64,000 nucleotides of DNA from CAWIXB01 sp963839955. Its GTDB lineage: Bacteria > Actinomycetota > Actinomycetes > JACCUZ01. Every line of letters starts with the position of its first letter. Position 1 is the first letter of the stretch. Position numbers and translations under genes: made by a program. Positions 54,064 to 62,111 of this stretch are shown here, one piece after another. The notes beneath the pieces were generated by a model, which was given only the letters and a program-made list of their open reading frames with translations, was not told where the DNA came from and did not search any database. The DNA is taken from NCBI GenBank assembly GCA_963839955.1, contig CAWIXB010000001.1:1240001-1304000 (forward strand), given 5' to 3'.

Positions 54064-55191
54064 TCAGGTCGGTGCGACGACCCGCACATCCTCGTACGTG
54101 GCCTCGGGCGCCAGGAAACCCGCCAGCGCGGCCGCCTCTGCCGTCACCTCGGTGGTGACCTTCTTCGACCACCGGCCGAAGGGACGCAGGGTGACGGTCG
54201 CCGTGTCGCCTTCGACCGCCGACGTCCACGTGCCGCCGGTCATGCCGTCGACCAGCACGAGTCGCGGCATGGGGCCGTTGATGTCGAAACTCGCCTGGCG
54301 GTAGGCGTCGGTGACGACGCGGCTGCGGTCGTCGTGGGAGAGCAACAGGTTGTCGTAGTCGTAGAGCAGCCGCACGGGCGCAGGGGTGTCCGCGTCGGGA
54401 CGCGGCGCGTCCGGCAGGTCGAACAGCTCGCGCCCCGCCTCGTCGCGGAACGTCATCAGGTCGGGCCGCAGCCGGTCGAACACCTCGGCCAGTCGCGTGA
54501 GCCCGGACCAGACCTGTGCGTCCTTGACACTGGCGGGGCCGAAGGCCGCAAGGTAGCGACGCACCAGGTCGTCGACGGTGAGGTCGTGCGACTGCGGCCT
54601 TCCCAGCCAGGACTCGGCGGTGGTGTGCGCCGCCTTGCCGCTGCGGCCCCAGACGCCGCGCGGCGTGACCTGCACCAGCGCCTCCGACGCGCGGATGGCC
54701 TGCGCGAGCGACGCCGGGTCGCGGTCGGGCCATTGCTCGGCGAGCGCCCGGCCGAGCTCGCTGAACATGCGCGGCTCCTGCTCGAGCAGCTCGCGACCCG
54801 CGGCGGCCAGCTCGGCGCGGTCGAGCCCGACGAGGTGTTTGCCGAAGTTGCCCGACATGCTCCGCTCGAGCACGGGTCCGACGAGGGGCCGGACTGCGAG
54901 GCAGTCGCGCGCGGTGACGAGGTGGATGGTCGAGCGCATCAAGGCGATCCGCACGACCGAACGGTCCTCGAGGAGACGCGCGGCCTCCTCGGGCCGGAAC
55001 GACGCGAGCCGGCACCACAGCCCGACGTACCACGTGTGCGGCGTCTGGGCCTGCAGGCCCACCAGATGCTCGAGCACGTCGGTGACACCCATCTCGACGC
55101 GTTCGAGCAGCAGCTGGCGGGCCAGTGTCGCCCGGCCGATCGCGCGCTGTCCGAGCAGCGGAGCGGCGGCATCGCCGCGTCGAACCGTCAA
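54064..55191 (-). CDS. Winged-helix DNA-binding protein, AlkZ-like (HTH_42)
   Basis: A 375-residue protein of the HTH_42 family, which includes AlkZ-type DNA glycosylases. The candidate catalytic QxQ motif is in HLVGLQAQTPHTW, and family segments such as ALMRSTIHLVTARDCL, WGRSGKAAHTT, FDRLRPDLMTFRDEAG and LYDYDNLLLSHDDRSRVV are present. Whether it excises damaged bases is inference. The TTG start at 55191 overlaps the hydrolase stop by 4 nt (TTGA). It is the last gene of the four-gene RtcB unit. Confidence 0.82.
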   Translation of the reverse strand: MTVRRGDAAAPLLGQRAIGRATLARQLLLERVEMGVTDVLEHLVGLQAQTPHTWYVGLWCRLASFRPEEAARLLEDRSVVRIALMRSTIHLVTARDCLAVRPLVGPVLERSMSGNFGKHLVGLDRAELAAAGRELLEQEPRMFSELGRALAEQWPDRDPASLAQAIRASEALVQVTPRGVWGRSGKAAHTTAESWLGRPQSHDLTVDDLVRRYLAAFGPASVKDAQVWSGLTRLAEVFDRLRPDLMTFRDEAGRELFDLPDAPRPDADTPAPVRLLYDYDNLLLSHDDRSRVVTDAYRQASFDINGPMPRLVLVDGMTGGTWTSAVEGDTATVTLRPFGRWSKKVTTEVTAEAAALAGFLAPEATYEDVRVVAPT

Positions 55192-55973
55192 GGCAGCCGA
55201 GCCAGCCAGGCGCGCACGAGGTCGTGCAGCACGTCAGGCGTTTCGAAGGGCAGGTAGTGGCCGGCGTCGCCGACCACCGCGAAGCTCGCGCGCGGGTAGT
55301 GCACGAGCGCGCGGTACTGGTCGGCGAAGCCCGCCACGCGGTCGGCACGGCCGGTGACGACTGCCGTCGGCCCCGCGAACGACGCGGTCGAGTCCTGGTC
55401 GGCAAGCCGGAAGCCGTCGCCGTGCAGCCGGTCGAGGTAGGGGTCGTCGCGCGGGCCGCCGGACTCCACGACGTCGGCAACCAGGCGCGCGACCGCGCGA
55501 GTGCGGCGCCCGATCGCCTGCGTGAGATGGGCCTTCAGGTCCTCGGGCGCGTCGTCGAGCCAGTTGTCGTCGGGGGCAGGCTCGCCGTCGTCATCCGGGA
55601 CGTCGCGCTCGTCGACGCCGACGCGAACGCCCGGGCAGACCAGGAGGAGACCGGTCACCTGTTCGGGGAAGCGGCGTGCCAGGGCTGCGGCGAGGTAGCC
55701 GCCGTAGGACCACCCGGCCAGCGCGTACGGCGATGCGCCGACGTGCTGCTCGATCGTCTCGCGCACCGACGCGAGCACTGCCTCGGAGTCCTCACCCTCC
55801 GATGGCGAACGACCGACGCCGGGCAGGTCGACGTAGAGCCGCTGCCGGCCGCACGCGTCGCCGTCCAGCGCCGGTTCGAGAGCTCTCGCCATCGCAGCGC
55901 CGCTGAGCGCGAACGCGGGCAGGCACACGATCGGCGGGCCGTCACCACGGACGTCGACGGACAGGCTGGTCAT
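55188..55973 (-). CDS. Alpha/beta fold hydrolase
   Basis: A 261-residue single-domain hydrolase of unknown substrate. The nucleophile serine is in LAGWSYGGYLAA, the Asp in TGRADRVAGF and the His in VVGDAGHYLPFE. An acidic loop (DERDVPDDDGEPAPDDNWLDDAPED, spread over about 25 residues) sits in the cap region. The ATG start at 55973 overlaps the DUF5995 stop by 4 nt, and its own stop overlaps the AlkZ-like start, so all three are translationally coupled. Confidence 0.85.
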   Translation of the reverse strand: MTSLSVDVRGDGPPIVCLPAFALSGAAMARALEPALDGDACGRQRLYVDLPGVGRSPSEGEDSEAVLASVRETIEQHVGASPYALAGWSYGGYLAAALARRFPEQVTGLLLVCPGVRVGVDERDVPDDDGEPAPDDNWLDDAPEDLKAHLTQAIGRRTRAVARLVADVVESGGPRDDPYLDRLHGDGFRLADQDSTASFAGPTAVVTGRADRVAGFADQYRALVHYPRASFAVVGDAGHYLPFETPDVLHDLVRAWLARLP

Positions 55974-56701
55974 CTGCCGAGGTTAGGTGGGGACACCGGC
56001 GCCAGCAGACACCGAGACGCCATCCCGACCGTGCGCGCCAGCGCGGCGCGGTGACGCTCGGCCAGTCTGTTGAACCGGCGCAGGGCCCACATCGCCTCGA
56101 CGCTGACCCAGGCGATGTCGCGGGCCTTGTCGATGCTCCACGAGCTGACCAGGTGTGTCACCGGACCGACGTGCTCGTCAGCAGCCTGCCCGACGTCGGT
56201 GAGGAAGGACCGGCGTATCCGCGCCTCCTCCTCGGCGAGCAGGGCGTTGACCGCCTCGAAGTCGGCATGGACGCCGTCGTCCTCGGGCTCCCTGTCCCGG
56301 GACCGGCACGTCGCCACCACCGCGACCGCCAGGTCGTACTCGATGTGCGCGTTCATCCCGGCGAGCGCGAACTGGATGGGCAGCACGCGGTTGCGGTCCC
56401 GGCTCTCGAACAGCGGCGCCCACGCCTTCGGCAGCTTGTGTCCCGCCTCGGCCGCGTCATAGGCATCGAGCCAGAGTCCGGCGAAGCGCACGTCGAGCTC
56501 GGCCATGAACGCGTCGTCGCGGAACGAGCCTTCCTCCAGCCCGGCAGCCACCCGCTCGGTCACGGTGAGATAGACCCGGTTGAAGACCACCGCCCCGTCA
56601 ACGCCCTGGCCGGCCGGGGCCAGCCCGGCGTGGCCTGCGGCGTCGATGGCGCGGAGGCGGTCGATGACGTCCTGCACGGTCGTCGGGGAGTCGGTTGCCA
56701 T
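55970..56701 (-). CDS. DUF5995 family protein
   Basis: A 243-residue soluble helical protein of unknown function. The segments GVVFN-type GAVVFNRVYLTVTERVAAGL, FMAELDVRFAGLWLDAYDAA, LPIQFALAGMNAHIEYDLAV and DIAWVSVEAMWALR match the DUF5995 pattern. The His in NAHIEYD and Asp/Glu residues could bind a metal. ATG 56701 lies 29 nt after the RtcB stop. The stop overlaps the hydrolase start (ATGA). Co-transcription with RNA ligase and an AlkZ-like protein is the main functional hint. Confidence 0.78.
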   Translation of the reverse strand: MATDSPTTVQDVIDRLRAIDAAGHAGLAPAGQGVDGAVVFNRVYLTVTERVAAGLEEGSFRDDAFMAELDVRFAGLWLDAYDAAEAGHKLPKAWAPLFESRDRNRVLPIQFALAGMNAHIEYDLAVAVVATCRSRDREPEDDGVHADFEAVNALLAEEEARIRRSFLTDVGQAADEHVGPVTHLVSSWSIDKARDIAWVSVEAMWALRRFNRLAERHRAALARTVGMASRCLLAPVSPPNLGR

Positions 56702-56730
56702 GCGGTGACCGTAGTGGTTCGCGCCCTGTG

Positions 56731-57894
56731 TCAGTCGCCCTTCACGTTGACGACCTGCCGCAGGGTGTGGCGGACCTCGACGAGATCGGCCGCGTCGGCC
56801 ATCACCTGGTCGATGTCCTTGTAGGCGGCCGGGATCTCGTCCAGGAACGCGTCGGTGTCGCGATACTCGATCCCCTTCATCGACGCGCGAAGGTCGTCGG
56901 CGGTGAAGGCGCGGCGCGCAGCCGAGCGGGAGTATGCCCGACCGGCGCCGTGCGGCGACGAGTTCAGCGACAGCCGGTCGCCCTTGCCGACCACGACATA
57001 GCTCGCCGTGCCCATCGACCCCGGGATGAGGCCGGGCTGGCCCGCCTTCGCCTCGATGGCGCCCTTGCGCGAGACCCACACCTGCCTGCCGAAGTGCTTC
57101 TCCTGCTGGGTGAAGTTGTGGTGGCAGTTTATGCGCCCGTCCGCCGTCACGTCCTCGCCCAGCCACTGCGCGAAGCAGCCCAGGACACGGTCCATCATCT
57201 CCTCGCGGTTGAGCAGCGCGAACCGCTGCGCCCAGCGCAGGTCGCGGAGATAGGCCCAGAACTCGTCGGTGCCCTCGACGAGGTAGGCGAGGTCGCGATC
57301 GGGCAGCGCGATCCACCAGCGCTCGCACAGCCTCTGTGCGACGCCGATGTGATGCTGGGCGATCTTGTTGCCCACACCACGCGAGCCCGAGTGCAGGAAC
57401 AGCCAGACCCGGTCGGTCTCGTCGACCGTGACCTCGATGAAGTGGTTGCCGGACCCGAGCGTGCCGAGCTGGAGCCGCCAGTTGCCGGCGTACCGCTCGT
57501 AGTCGACCTCCGCCTTGTCCTCGAGCTCGGCGATGCGCAGGACCGCCGTGTCGACCACCGCGTGGTTGTAGCGCCCGGCTGACAGCGGCACGGCGTCCTC
57601 GATCGCGACGCGGAGCTCTCGCAGGTCTCGGCCTTCGAGGTCGGCGCGGGTGAACTGCGAGCGAACGGCGATCATGCCGCAGCCGATGTCCACACCGACC
57701 GCTGCCGGGATGATGGCGCGCAGCGTGGGGATCACCGAGCCGACCGTCGCGCCCTTGCCGAGGTGCGCATCAGGCATCAGCGCGAGGTGCGGGAACACGA
57801 ACGGCATCGACGCGGTCTGCTCGGCCTGCTTGCGGGTGTTCGGCTCCAGCACGGACGCCCAGCTGATGAGCTGCTCGCCCAGGTGCTCGCGCAT
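56731..57894 (-). CDS. rtcB: RNA-splicing ligase RtcB
   Basis: A 387-residue GTP- and Mn-dependent ligase that joins RNA 2',3'-cyclic phosphate (or 3'-phosphate) ends to 5'-OH ends, repairing cut tRNA or rRNA. Conserved features are the metal Cys in VGVDIGCGMIAV, LGSGNHFIEV, HSGSRGVGN, the HHNF histidines, RKGAIEAKAGQ, GSMGTASYVVVGKG and the guanylylated His in SPHGAGRAYSR. ATG 57894 (MREHLGEQL) follows AGGAG; translation from further upstream would need TTG 57966. It is the first gene of a unit with DUF5995, a hydrolase and an AlkZ-like protein. No RtcR or archease is present. Confidence 0.95.
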   Translation of the reverse strand: MREHLGEQLISWASVLEPNTRKQAEQTASMPFVFPHLALMPDAHLGKGATVGSVIPTLRAIIPAAVGVDIGCGMIAVRSQFTRADLEGRDLRELRVAIEDAVPLSAGRYNHAVVDTAVLRIAELEDKAEVDYERYAGNWRLQLGTLGSGNHFIEVTVDETDRVWLFLHSGSRGVGNKIAQHHIGVAQRLCERWWIALPDRDLAYLVEGTDEFWAYLRDLRWAQRFALLNREEMMDRVLGCFAQWLGEDVTADGRINCHHNFTQQEKHFGRQVWVSRKGAIEAKAGQPGLIPGSMGTASYVVVGKGDRLSLNSSPHGAGRAYSRSAARRAFTADDLRASMKGIEYRDTDAFLDEIPAAYKDIDQVMADAADLVEVRHTLRQVVNVKGD

Positions 57895-57998
57895 GACTGT
57901 CCAGACTCCTGTCGGGTTTTGGGTGGCCGGCTCTGGAATATCGCGGGCGGCACCGGTTGTCGTCAACGGGATACGATCCCGACCGAGGAGTGACGCCC

Positions 57999-58424
57999 AT
58001 GCCCAAGCCGCCGTTGCCCGAACCGGTTCGCCGGCTGCTAGCCGAGCCGAACCCCGCCGTGATCGCGACGGTCCGCCCCGACGGGCAGCCGGTGTCGGTC
58101 GCCACGTGGTACCTGTTGGACGGCGACCGGGTCCTGGTCAACATGGACCAGGGCCGCAAGCGCCTCGACTACCTGCGCGAGAACCCGGAGGTCAGCCTGA
58201 CGGTGCTCAAGGCCGACGACTGGTACGCCCACGTCAGCCTCCAGGGACGCGTCGTCGAGATGGCCGACGACGAGGGCCTCGGGGGCATCGACCGCCTCTC
58301 GAACCACTATCGGGGCCGGCGCTACACCAACCGTGAGCGAGGCCGGGTCAACGCGTGGATCGAGATCGACTGGTGGCACGGCTGGGGTGCGGCCTTCGCC
58401 GACAGGGGAGCAGCCGCGAGCTGA
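57999..58424 (+). CDS. PPOX-class (F420-type) flavin-fold oxidoreductase
   Basis: A 141-residue split-barrel protein of the pyridoxamine-5'-phosphate-oxidase-like family; short actinobacterial forms often use F420 rather than FMN. Recognisable are AEPNPAVIATVRPDGQPVS, VLVNMDQGRKRLDYLRENP, VSLQGRVVEMAD and the C-terminal RVNAWIEIDWWHGWG. The reaction is unknown. ATG 57999 follows GAGGAG, divergent from rtcB. Confidence 0.87.
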   Translation: MPKPPLPEPVRRLLAEPNPAVIATVRPDGQPVSVATWYLLDGDRVLVNMDQGRKRLDYLRENPEVSLTVLKADDWYAHVSLQGRVVEMADDEGLGGIDRLSNHYRGRRYTNRERGRVNAWIEIDWWHGWGAAFADRGAAAS

Positions 58425-58491
58425 CAGGTCTTCCCTCCGGGCGCGGTCTTTGGTCAGATATGGTCGCCGATCCCGAGCCGAGGAGACCGAT

Positions 58492-59760
58492 GTGAGCACC
58501 ATTCGTCGTTGCGCAGTGGCCCTGGCGGCCGGAGTGACTCTCTCGTCGGTGGTGATGGCGTCGCCGGCGGAGGGCAAGCCGGGGCCCGGCAAGCACGACG
58601 AGGTCCGCTTCGCCACGTTCAACGCGTCACTCAACCGTGCCGTCGACGGCGAGCTCGTCGCCGACCTGTCCACCCGCGACGACGAGCAGGCCGCCACGGT
58701 GGCCGAGATCATCCAGCGCAACCGGCCGGACGTGCTGTTGATCAACGAGTTCGACTTCGACGCCAAGAAGCGCGCCCTTCGGCTCTTCCAGGACAACTAC
58801 CTGTCCGTGGGTCAGGGTGGCGCAGCGCCGATCCGCTACCCCCACCGCTACACCGCCCCGTCGAACACGGGCATCGCCTCAGGGTTCGACCTGAACAACA
58901 ACGGCGCGATCGTGACCCAGCCCGGCGCATTCGGCTACGGCGACGACGCCCTCGGCTTCGGTGCGTTCCCGGGCCAGTTCGGCATGGCCGTCTACTCGCG
59001 CTACCCGATCGACAAGCGCGACGTCCGGACCTTCCAGAACTTCCTCTGGAAGGACATGCCCGGCGCTCTGCTGCCCGACGACAGCACGACGCCTGCACCG
59101 AACGACTGGTACTCGCCGGCGGAGCAAGCCGTGTTCCCGCTCTCGTCCAAGAGCCACTGGGACCTGCCGGTGAGGATCGGCAAGGACACCGTGCACTTCC
59201 TGGTCAGCCACCCGACGCCGCCGGTCTTCGATGGAGCCGAGGACCGCAACGGACGCCGCAACTTCGACGAGATCCGGTTCTGGGCCGACTACCTCACGCC
59301 GGGGGCGAGCAGCTACATCTACGACGACAAGGGCCGCCGCGGCGGGCTGGCCGAGAATGCCCACTTCGTCATCGCGGGCGACCAGAACTCCGACCCTCTC
59401 GACGGAGACAGCATCCCGGGCGCCGTCCAGCAGCTGATCGAGCACCCGCGGGTGAACACCAGCCTCACACCGACGAGCGCCGGGGCCGTCGAGGCCAGCG
59501 CCCTGCAGGGTGGCGCCAACGCCAGCCACGAGTCGCCGCCACAGTTCGACACGGCGGACTTCTCCGACTCTGCTCCCGGCAACCTGCGCGCCGACTACGT
59601 GCTGCCCGACACCGGGTTGCGGATGATCGACGCGCGGGTGTTCTGGCCGGTGCGCTCCGACCCCCTGTCGGCGCTGACGGGAGAGTTCCCCTTCCCCAGC
59701 TCCGACCACCGGCTCGTCCGGATCGACGTAGAGATGCCGGGGCCCAAGGGACCGCGGTAG
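58492..59760 (+). CDS. Secreted endonuclease/exonuclease/phosphatase family protein
   Basis: A 422-residue exported protein with a signal peptide (RRCAVALAAGVTLSSVVMASPAEG, in part) and a single EEP domain. Metal and catalytic motifs are VRFATFNASLN, DVLLINEFDFD, LVSHPTPPVFDG, VIAGDQNSDPLDGD, RADYVLPD and SSDHRLVRID. Relatives are called phosphatases, phytase-like or nucleases; the substrate cannot be told. GTG 58492 follows GAGGAGACCGAT. It is an intact counterpart of the catalytic half of the broken nuclease at 22-24.7 kb. Confidence 0.88.
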   Translation: MSTIRRCAVALAAGVTLSSVVMASPAEGKPGPGKHDEVRFATFNASLNRAVDGELVADLSTRDDEQAATVAEIIQRNRPDVLLINEFDFDAKKRALRLFQDNYLSVGQGGAAPIRYPHRYTAPSNTGIASGFDLNNNGAIVTQPGAFGYGDDALGFGAFPGQFGMAVYSRYPIDKRDVRTFQNFLWKDMPGALLPDDSTTPAPNDWYSPAEQAVFPLSSKSHWDLPVRIGKDTVHFLVSHPTPPVFDGAEDRNGRRNFDEIRFWADYLTPGASSYIYDDKGRRGGLAENAHFVIAGDQNSDPLDGDSIPGAVQQLIEHPRVNTSLTPTSAGAVEASALQGGANASHESPPQFDTADFSDSAPGNLRADYVLPDTGLRMIDARVFWPVRSDPLSALTGEFPFPSSDHRLVRIDVEMPGPKGPR

Positions 59761-59763
59761 GAG

Positions 59764-60567
59764 TCAGCGCCGCAGCGCGGGCCAGGTCAGCTCGTCGGTC
59801 ATCGCCCGGTCGGCGTCGCTGTTGTCCGCGGTGCTGCTCAGGTCCAGGCTGGGCTCTGCAGGACCGCTTGGCTCCGGGCTGCTCTCGGCGTCGACGGACG
59901 CGGGTCCGGGGCGGGCGACGCGGCGCACGGTGAGCACCGTGAGCAGCATCAGCGCGGCACCGAGCGCCAGACCGGCGAGCCCCCACACCCAGCCCGCCAG
60001 GCGTGACGTCGACGGCTGGTCGGCACGCTGCTCGCGTGGCTGTTCTGGCGCTACGGCCGTGTCCGCCGCTGCGGCGGCTGCGCCAGCGGCAGCGTCCGCC
60101 CTGGCGTCGGCGCTCGGGGCGTCGCTGGTCAGACTGGTGAGGAGAGCGGCCAGAGCGGGGCCGTCGGAGGCCTTGTGCCAGATGGGCGGGTTGTCCAACA
60201 ACCTGCCCGACCCGCTCTCGTCGACCTGCGTTTCGATCCACGGCCCGCCTGCCGCCTCGAGGTAGACCCGGTCCACGCGCCAGACCGAGACGTCGTGGAT
60301 CAGCCAGGTCACCGTGACCGACGACGTCCCTTCCCCGGGCCTGCCCGCCTGGTCCGCCGTGCCGGCGCTGCCGCCCGGCGCGAACGCTCCGACCTGATCG
60401 GCCAGCGCGCCGTAGGAGTCGTCGACGTGGTAGAGCGACGCGGTCTGCCCGGTCGCGGAGTTGACGATCAGCGCGCTGGTGGGTCCACCGGCGGATGCCG
60501 GGCCGGCGGTCATCAGGGCGAGGGGCAGGAGCAGCAGGGCTGTGAGTGCGTACCGGACTCGGCGCAT
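59764..60567 (-). CDS. Membrane-anchored exported hypothetical protein
   Basis: A 267-residue protein with a signal peptide (ALTALLLLPLALMTAGPASA), an extracytoplasmic domain (about 25-145: LYHVDDSYGALADQVGAF, VTVTWLIHDVSVWRVDRVYL, PPIWHKASDGPALAALL), an Ala/Asp-rich linker, one membrane helix (VWGLAGLALGAALMLLTVLTV, about 200-220) and a short acidic cytosolic tail. I do not recognise a family. ATG 60567 follows GAGGAG. It lies 59 nt downstream of the anti-sigma-like gene, so it may belong to the sigma regulon. Confidence 0.72.
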   Translation of the reverse strand: MRRVRYALTALLLLPLALMTAGPASAGGPTSALIVNSATGQTASLYHVDDSYGALADQVGAFAPGGSAGTADQAGRPGEGTSSVTVTWLIHDVSVWRVDRVYLEAAGGPWIETQVDESGSGRLLDNPPIWHKASDGPALAALLTSLTSDAPSADARADAAAGAAAAAADTAVAPEQPREQRADQPSTSRLAGWVWGLAGLALGAALMLLTVLTVRRVARPGPASVDAESSPEPSGPAEPSLDLSSTADNSDADRAMTDELTWPALRR

Positions 60568-60626
60568 GGCGGTCTCCTCGGGTCGGCTGGCCCTGGTACA
60601 CCGCGCCCGGCCCTGCGGTTCCCGGC

Positions 60627-61400
60627 TCAGCGAACCTCGGCGACCGTCTCCGCGATCTCGACGGCACGAGCCATGCCGAAGTCCCCTTCGAGACGCAGGG
60701 TGGTCATGCCGTTGTGCTGCCAGATCAACGTGTTCCCAGCGAGGCGGGCGGTCTCGGTGCGCCGGGTGCCGTCGCGCTCCAGCACGACGACGCTGTGCGG
60801 ACGGGCGAACCACAGGGCGAACGCGTCGCCGACCGCTGTGAACTCGACACCCGTCGACCTCTTGGCGAACGTGTAGTCCAGCCGTGCGTCGAACTGGTCC
60901 AGGCGCACGCCGCCGCCGCGCGCATCGGTCCAGCTCATGGACAGCAGCCTCCGGTCGGCGGACACCTCGATGCCCTCCGGCGGCCCGAGAGCGCCGGGCA
61001 GCAGGGGCGTGAAGGCGACCAGCGCCTCGGCCTCGGAGAGGCTGGTGGTGGTCTCCACCCGGGGCGGCGGGGGGGCCGAGGACGGGCCCGGCTCCGGGGC
61101 GTCGCGCACGATGACCCCCGCGAAGCCGAACCAGTCGGCCACGGTTGCCCGCACGGGAGGCGCCGCGAGCAGGGACAGCAGGATCGCGGTCGTCACCACG
61201 ACGACTCGGCGGCGACGACGTAGGAGCGCATCGACGGTGCGCGCCAGGAAGCGACGCGCAGGGCTCGCCGGCGCGGGCAGGTCGGCGATCCGTGCCATCA
61301 CCGCGACGGTCAGGCCGTCGTCGGGTGTCGGCTCCGGGACGGCGCGGCCGAGAGTCACAAGTCCGGTGACCAGCTCGTCGTACGTCGCGTCAGCGGCCAT
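60627..61400 (-). CDS. Single-pass membrane protein, anti-sigma factor candidate
   Basis: A 257-residue protein with a cytosolic N-terminal part of about 65 residues, one membrane helix (VVVVTTAILLSLLAAPPVRA, about 66-85) and an extracytoplasmic domain (about 100-257; VADWFGFAGVIVRD, PEGIEVSADRRLL, ALWFARPHSVVVLERDGTRR). Its start overlaps the sigma factor gene by 11 nt. A membrane protein coupled to an ECF sigma factor is usually its anti-sigma factor, but no zinc HxxxCxxC motif is seen, so the call rests on topology and context. Confidence 0.75.
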   Translation of the reverse strand: MAADATYDELVTGLVTLGRAVPEPTPDDGLTVAVMARIADLPAPASPARRFLARTVDALLRRRRRVVVVTTAILLSLLAAPPVRATVADWFGFAGVIVRDAPEPGPSSAPPPPRVETTTSLSEAEALVAFTPLLPGALGPPEGIEVSADRRLLSMSWTDARGGGVRLDQFDARLDYTFAKRSTGVEFTAVGDAFALWFARPHSVVVLERDGTRRTETARLAGNTLIWQHNGMTTLRLEGDFGMARAVEIAETVAEVR

Positions 61401-61980
61401 GCCCTTGCACCTCCGTCCCGCGGGCGTCGTCTTCGTGTGCCGGACCCTCGTCTGGCTGCGACGCCGGACGGGGGAATGTCGCGGACAGCTCCTTGAGACC
61501 TCGGTGCACCCGCGACTTCACCGTGCCTCGCGGCCAGCCCAGCACCGTCGCCGTCTCGGCCTCGTCGAGGTCGAGCAGGTAGCGGCAGGTGAGCACCCGC
61601 CGGTGCGCCTCGGACAGCTGCGACAGCCCGCGCACCAGCTCGGCGCGTTGTTCCTGCGCGACCGCGGCCGTCACCGGGTCGCCTGATGCCGCCGCCATCA
61701 GCAACGGCTCGGTCCTCTCCCACGCCGAGCGCTCGCGGGCCGCCCTGCGGCCGGCGCTCCGGTGCAGGTTGCGCGCCTCGTTGGCCACGATCTGCAGGAG
61801 CCACGGCCGGAACGACGCGCCCTCGCGGAACCGGTCCAGCGCGGCGTACGCCTTGACGAACGCGTCCTGCACGACGTCCTCCGCGTCCGGTCCCGCGCCC
61901 AGCAACGACGCGGTGCGCAGCGCCACCGGGGCATGACGACGCACCAGCTCGGCGTACGCGTCGCGGTCGCCTTCGCGCAC
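61390..61980 (-). CDS. ECF-type RNA polymerase sigma factor
   Basis: A sigma factor with sigma2 (AYAELVRRHAPVALRTASLL, GPDAEDVVQDAFVKAYAALD, RPWLLQIVANEARNLHRS) and sigma4 (LSEAHRRVLTCRYLLDLDEA, LGWPRGTVKSRVHRGLKEL). GTG 61980 is the first conventional start, but homology clearly reaches further up (ADREDAEILARVREGD), and that stretch contains no ATG, GTG or TTG. A likely position is ATC 62019, directly after GGAGAGGGG, giving about 209 residues. The gene overlaps its putative anti-sigma gene by 11 nt and lies 131 nt downstream of the helicase stop. Confidence 0.88.
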   Translation of the reverse strand: MREGDRDAYAELVRRHAPVALRTASLLGAGPDAEDVVQDAFVKAYAALDRFREGASFRPWLLQIVANEARNLHRSAGRRAARERSAWERTEPLLMAAASGDPVTAAVAQEQRAELVRGLSQLSEAHRRVLTCRYLLDLDEAETATVLGWPRGTVKSRVHRGLKELSATFPRPASQPDEGPAHEDDARGTEVQGHGR

Positions 61981-62111
61981 CCGGGCCAGGATCTCTGCGT
62001 CCTCGCGGTCGGCGCTGATCCCCTCTCCGTCCCTCGCGTCTCCTGGTGTGTCTACACCGACGCGGGCGCCAAGGTTCCGAAAAGCCGTGGGTCCGTGTTG
62101 ATCAGAGCTGG

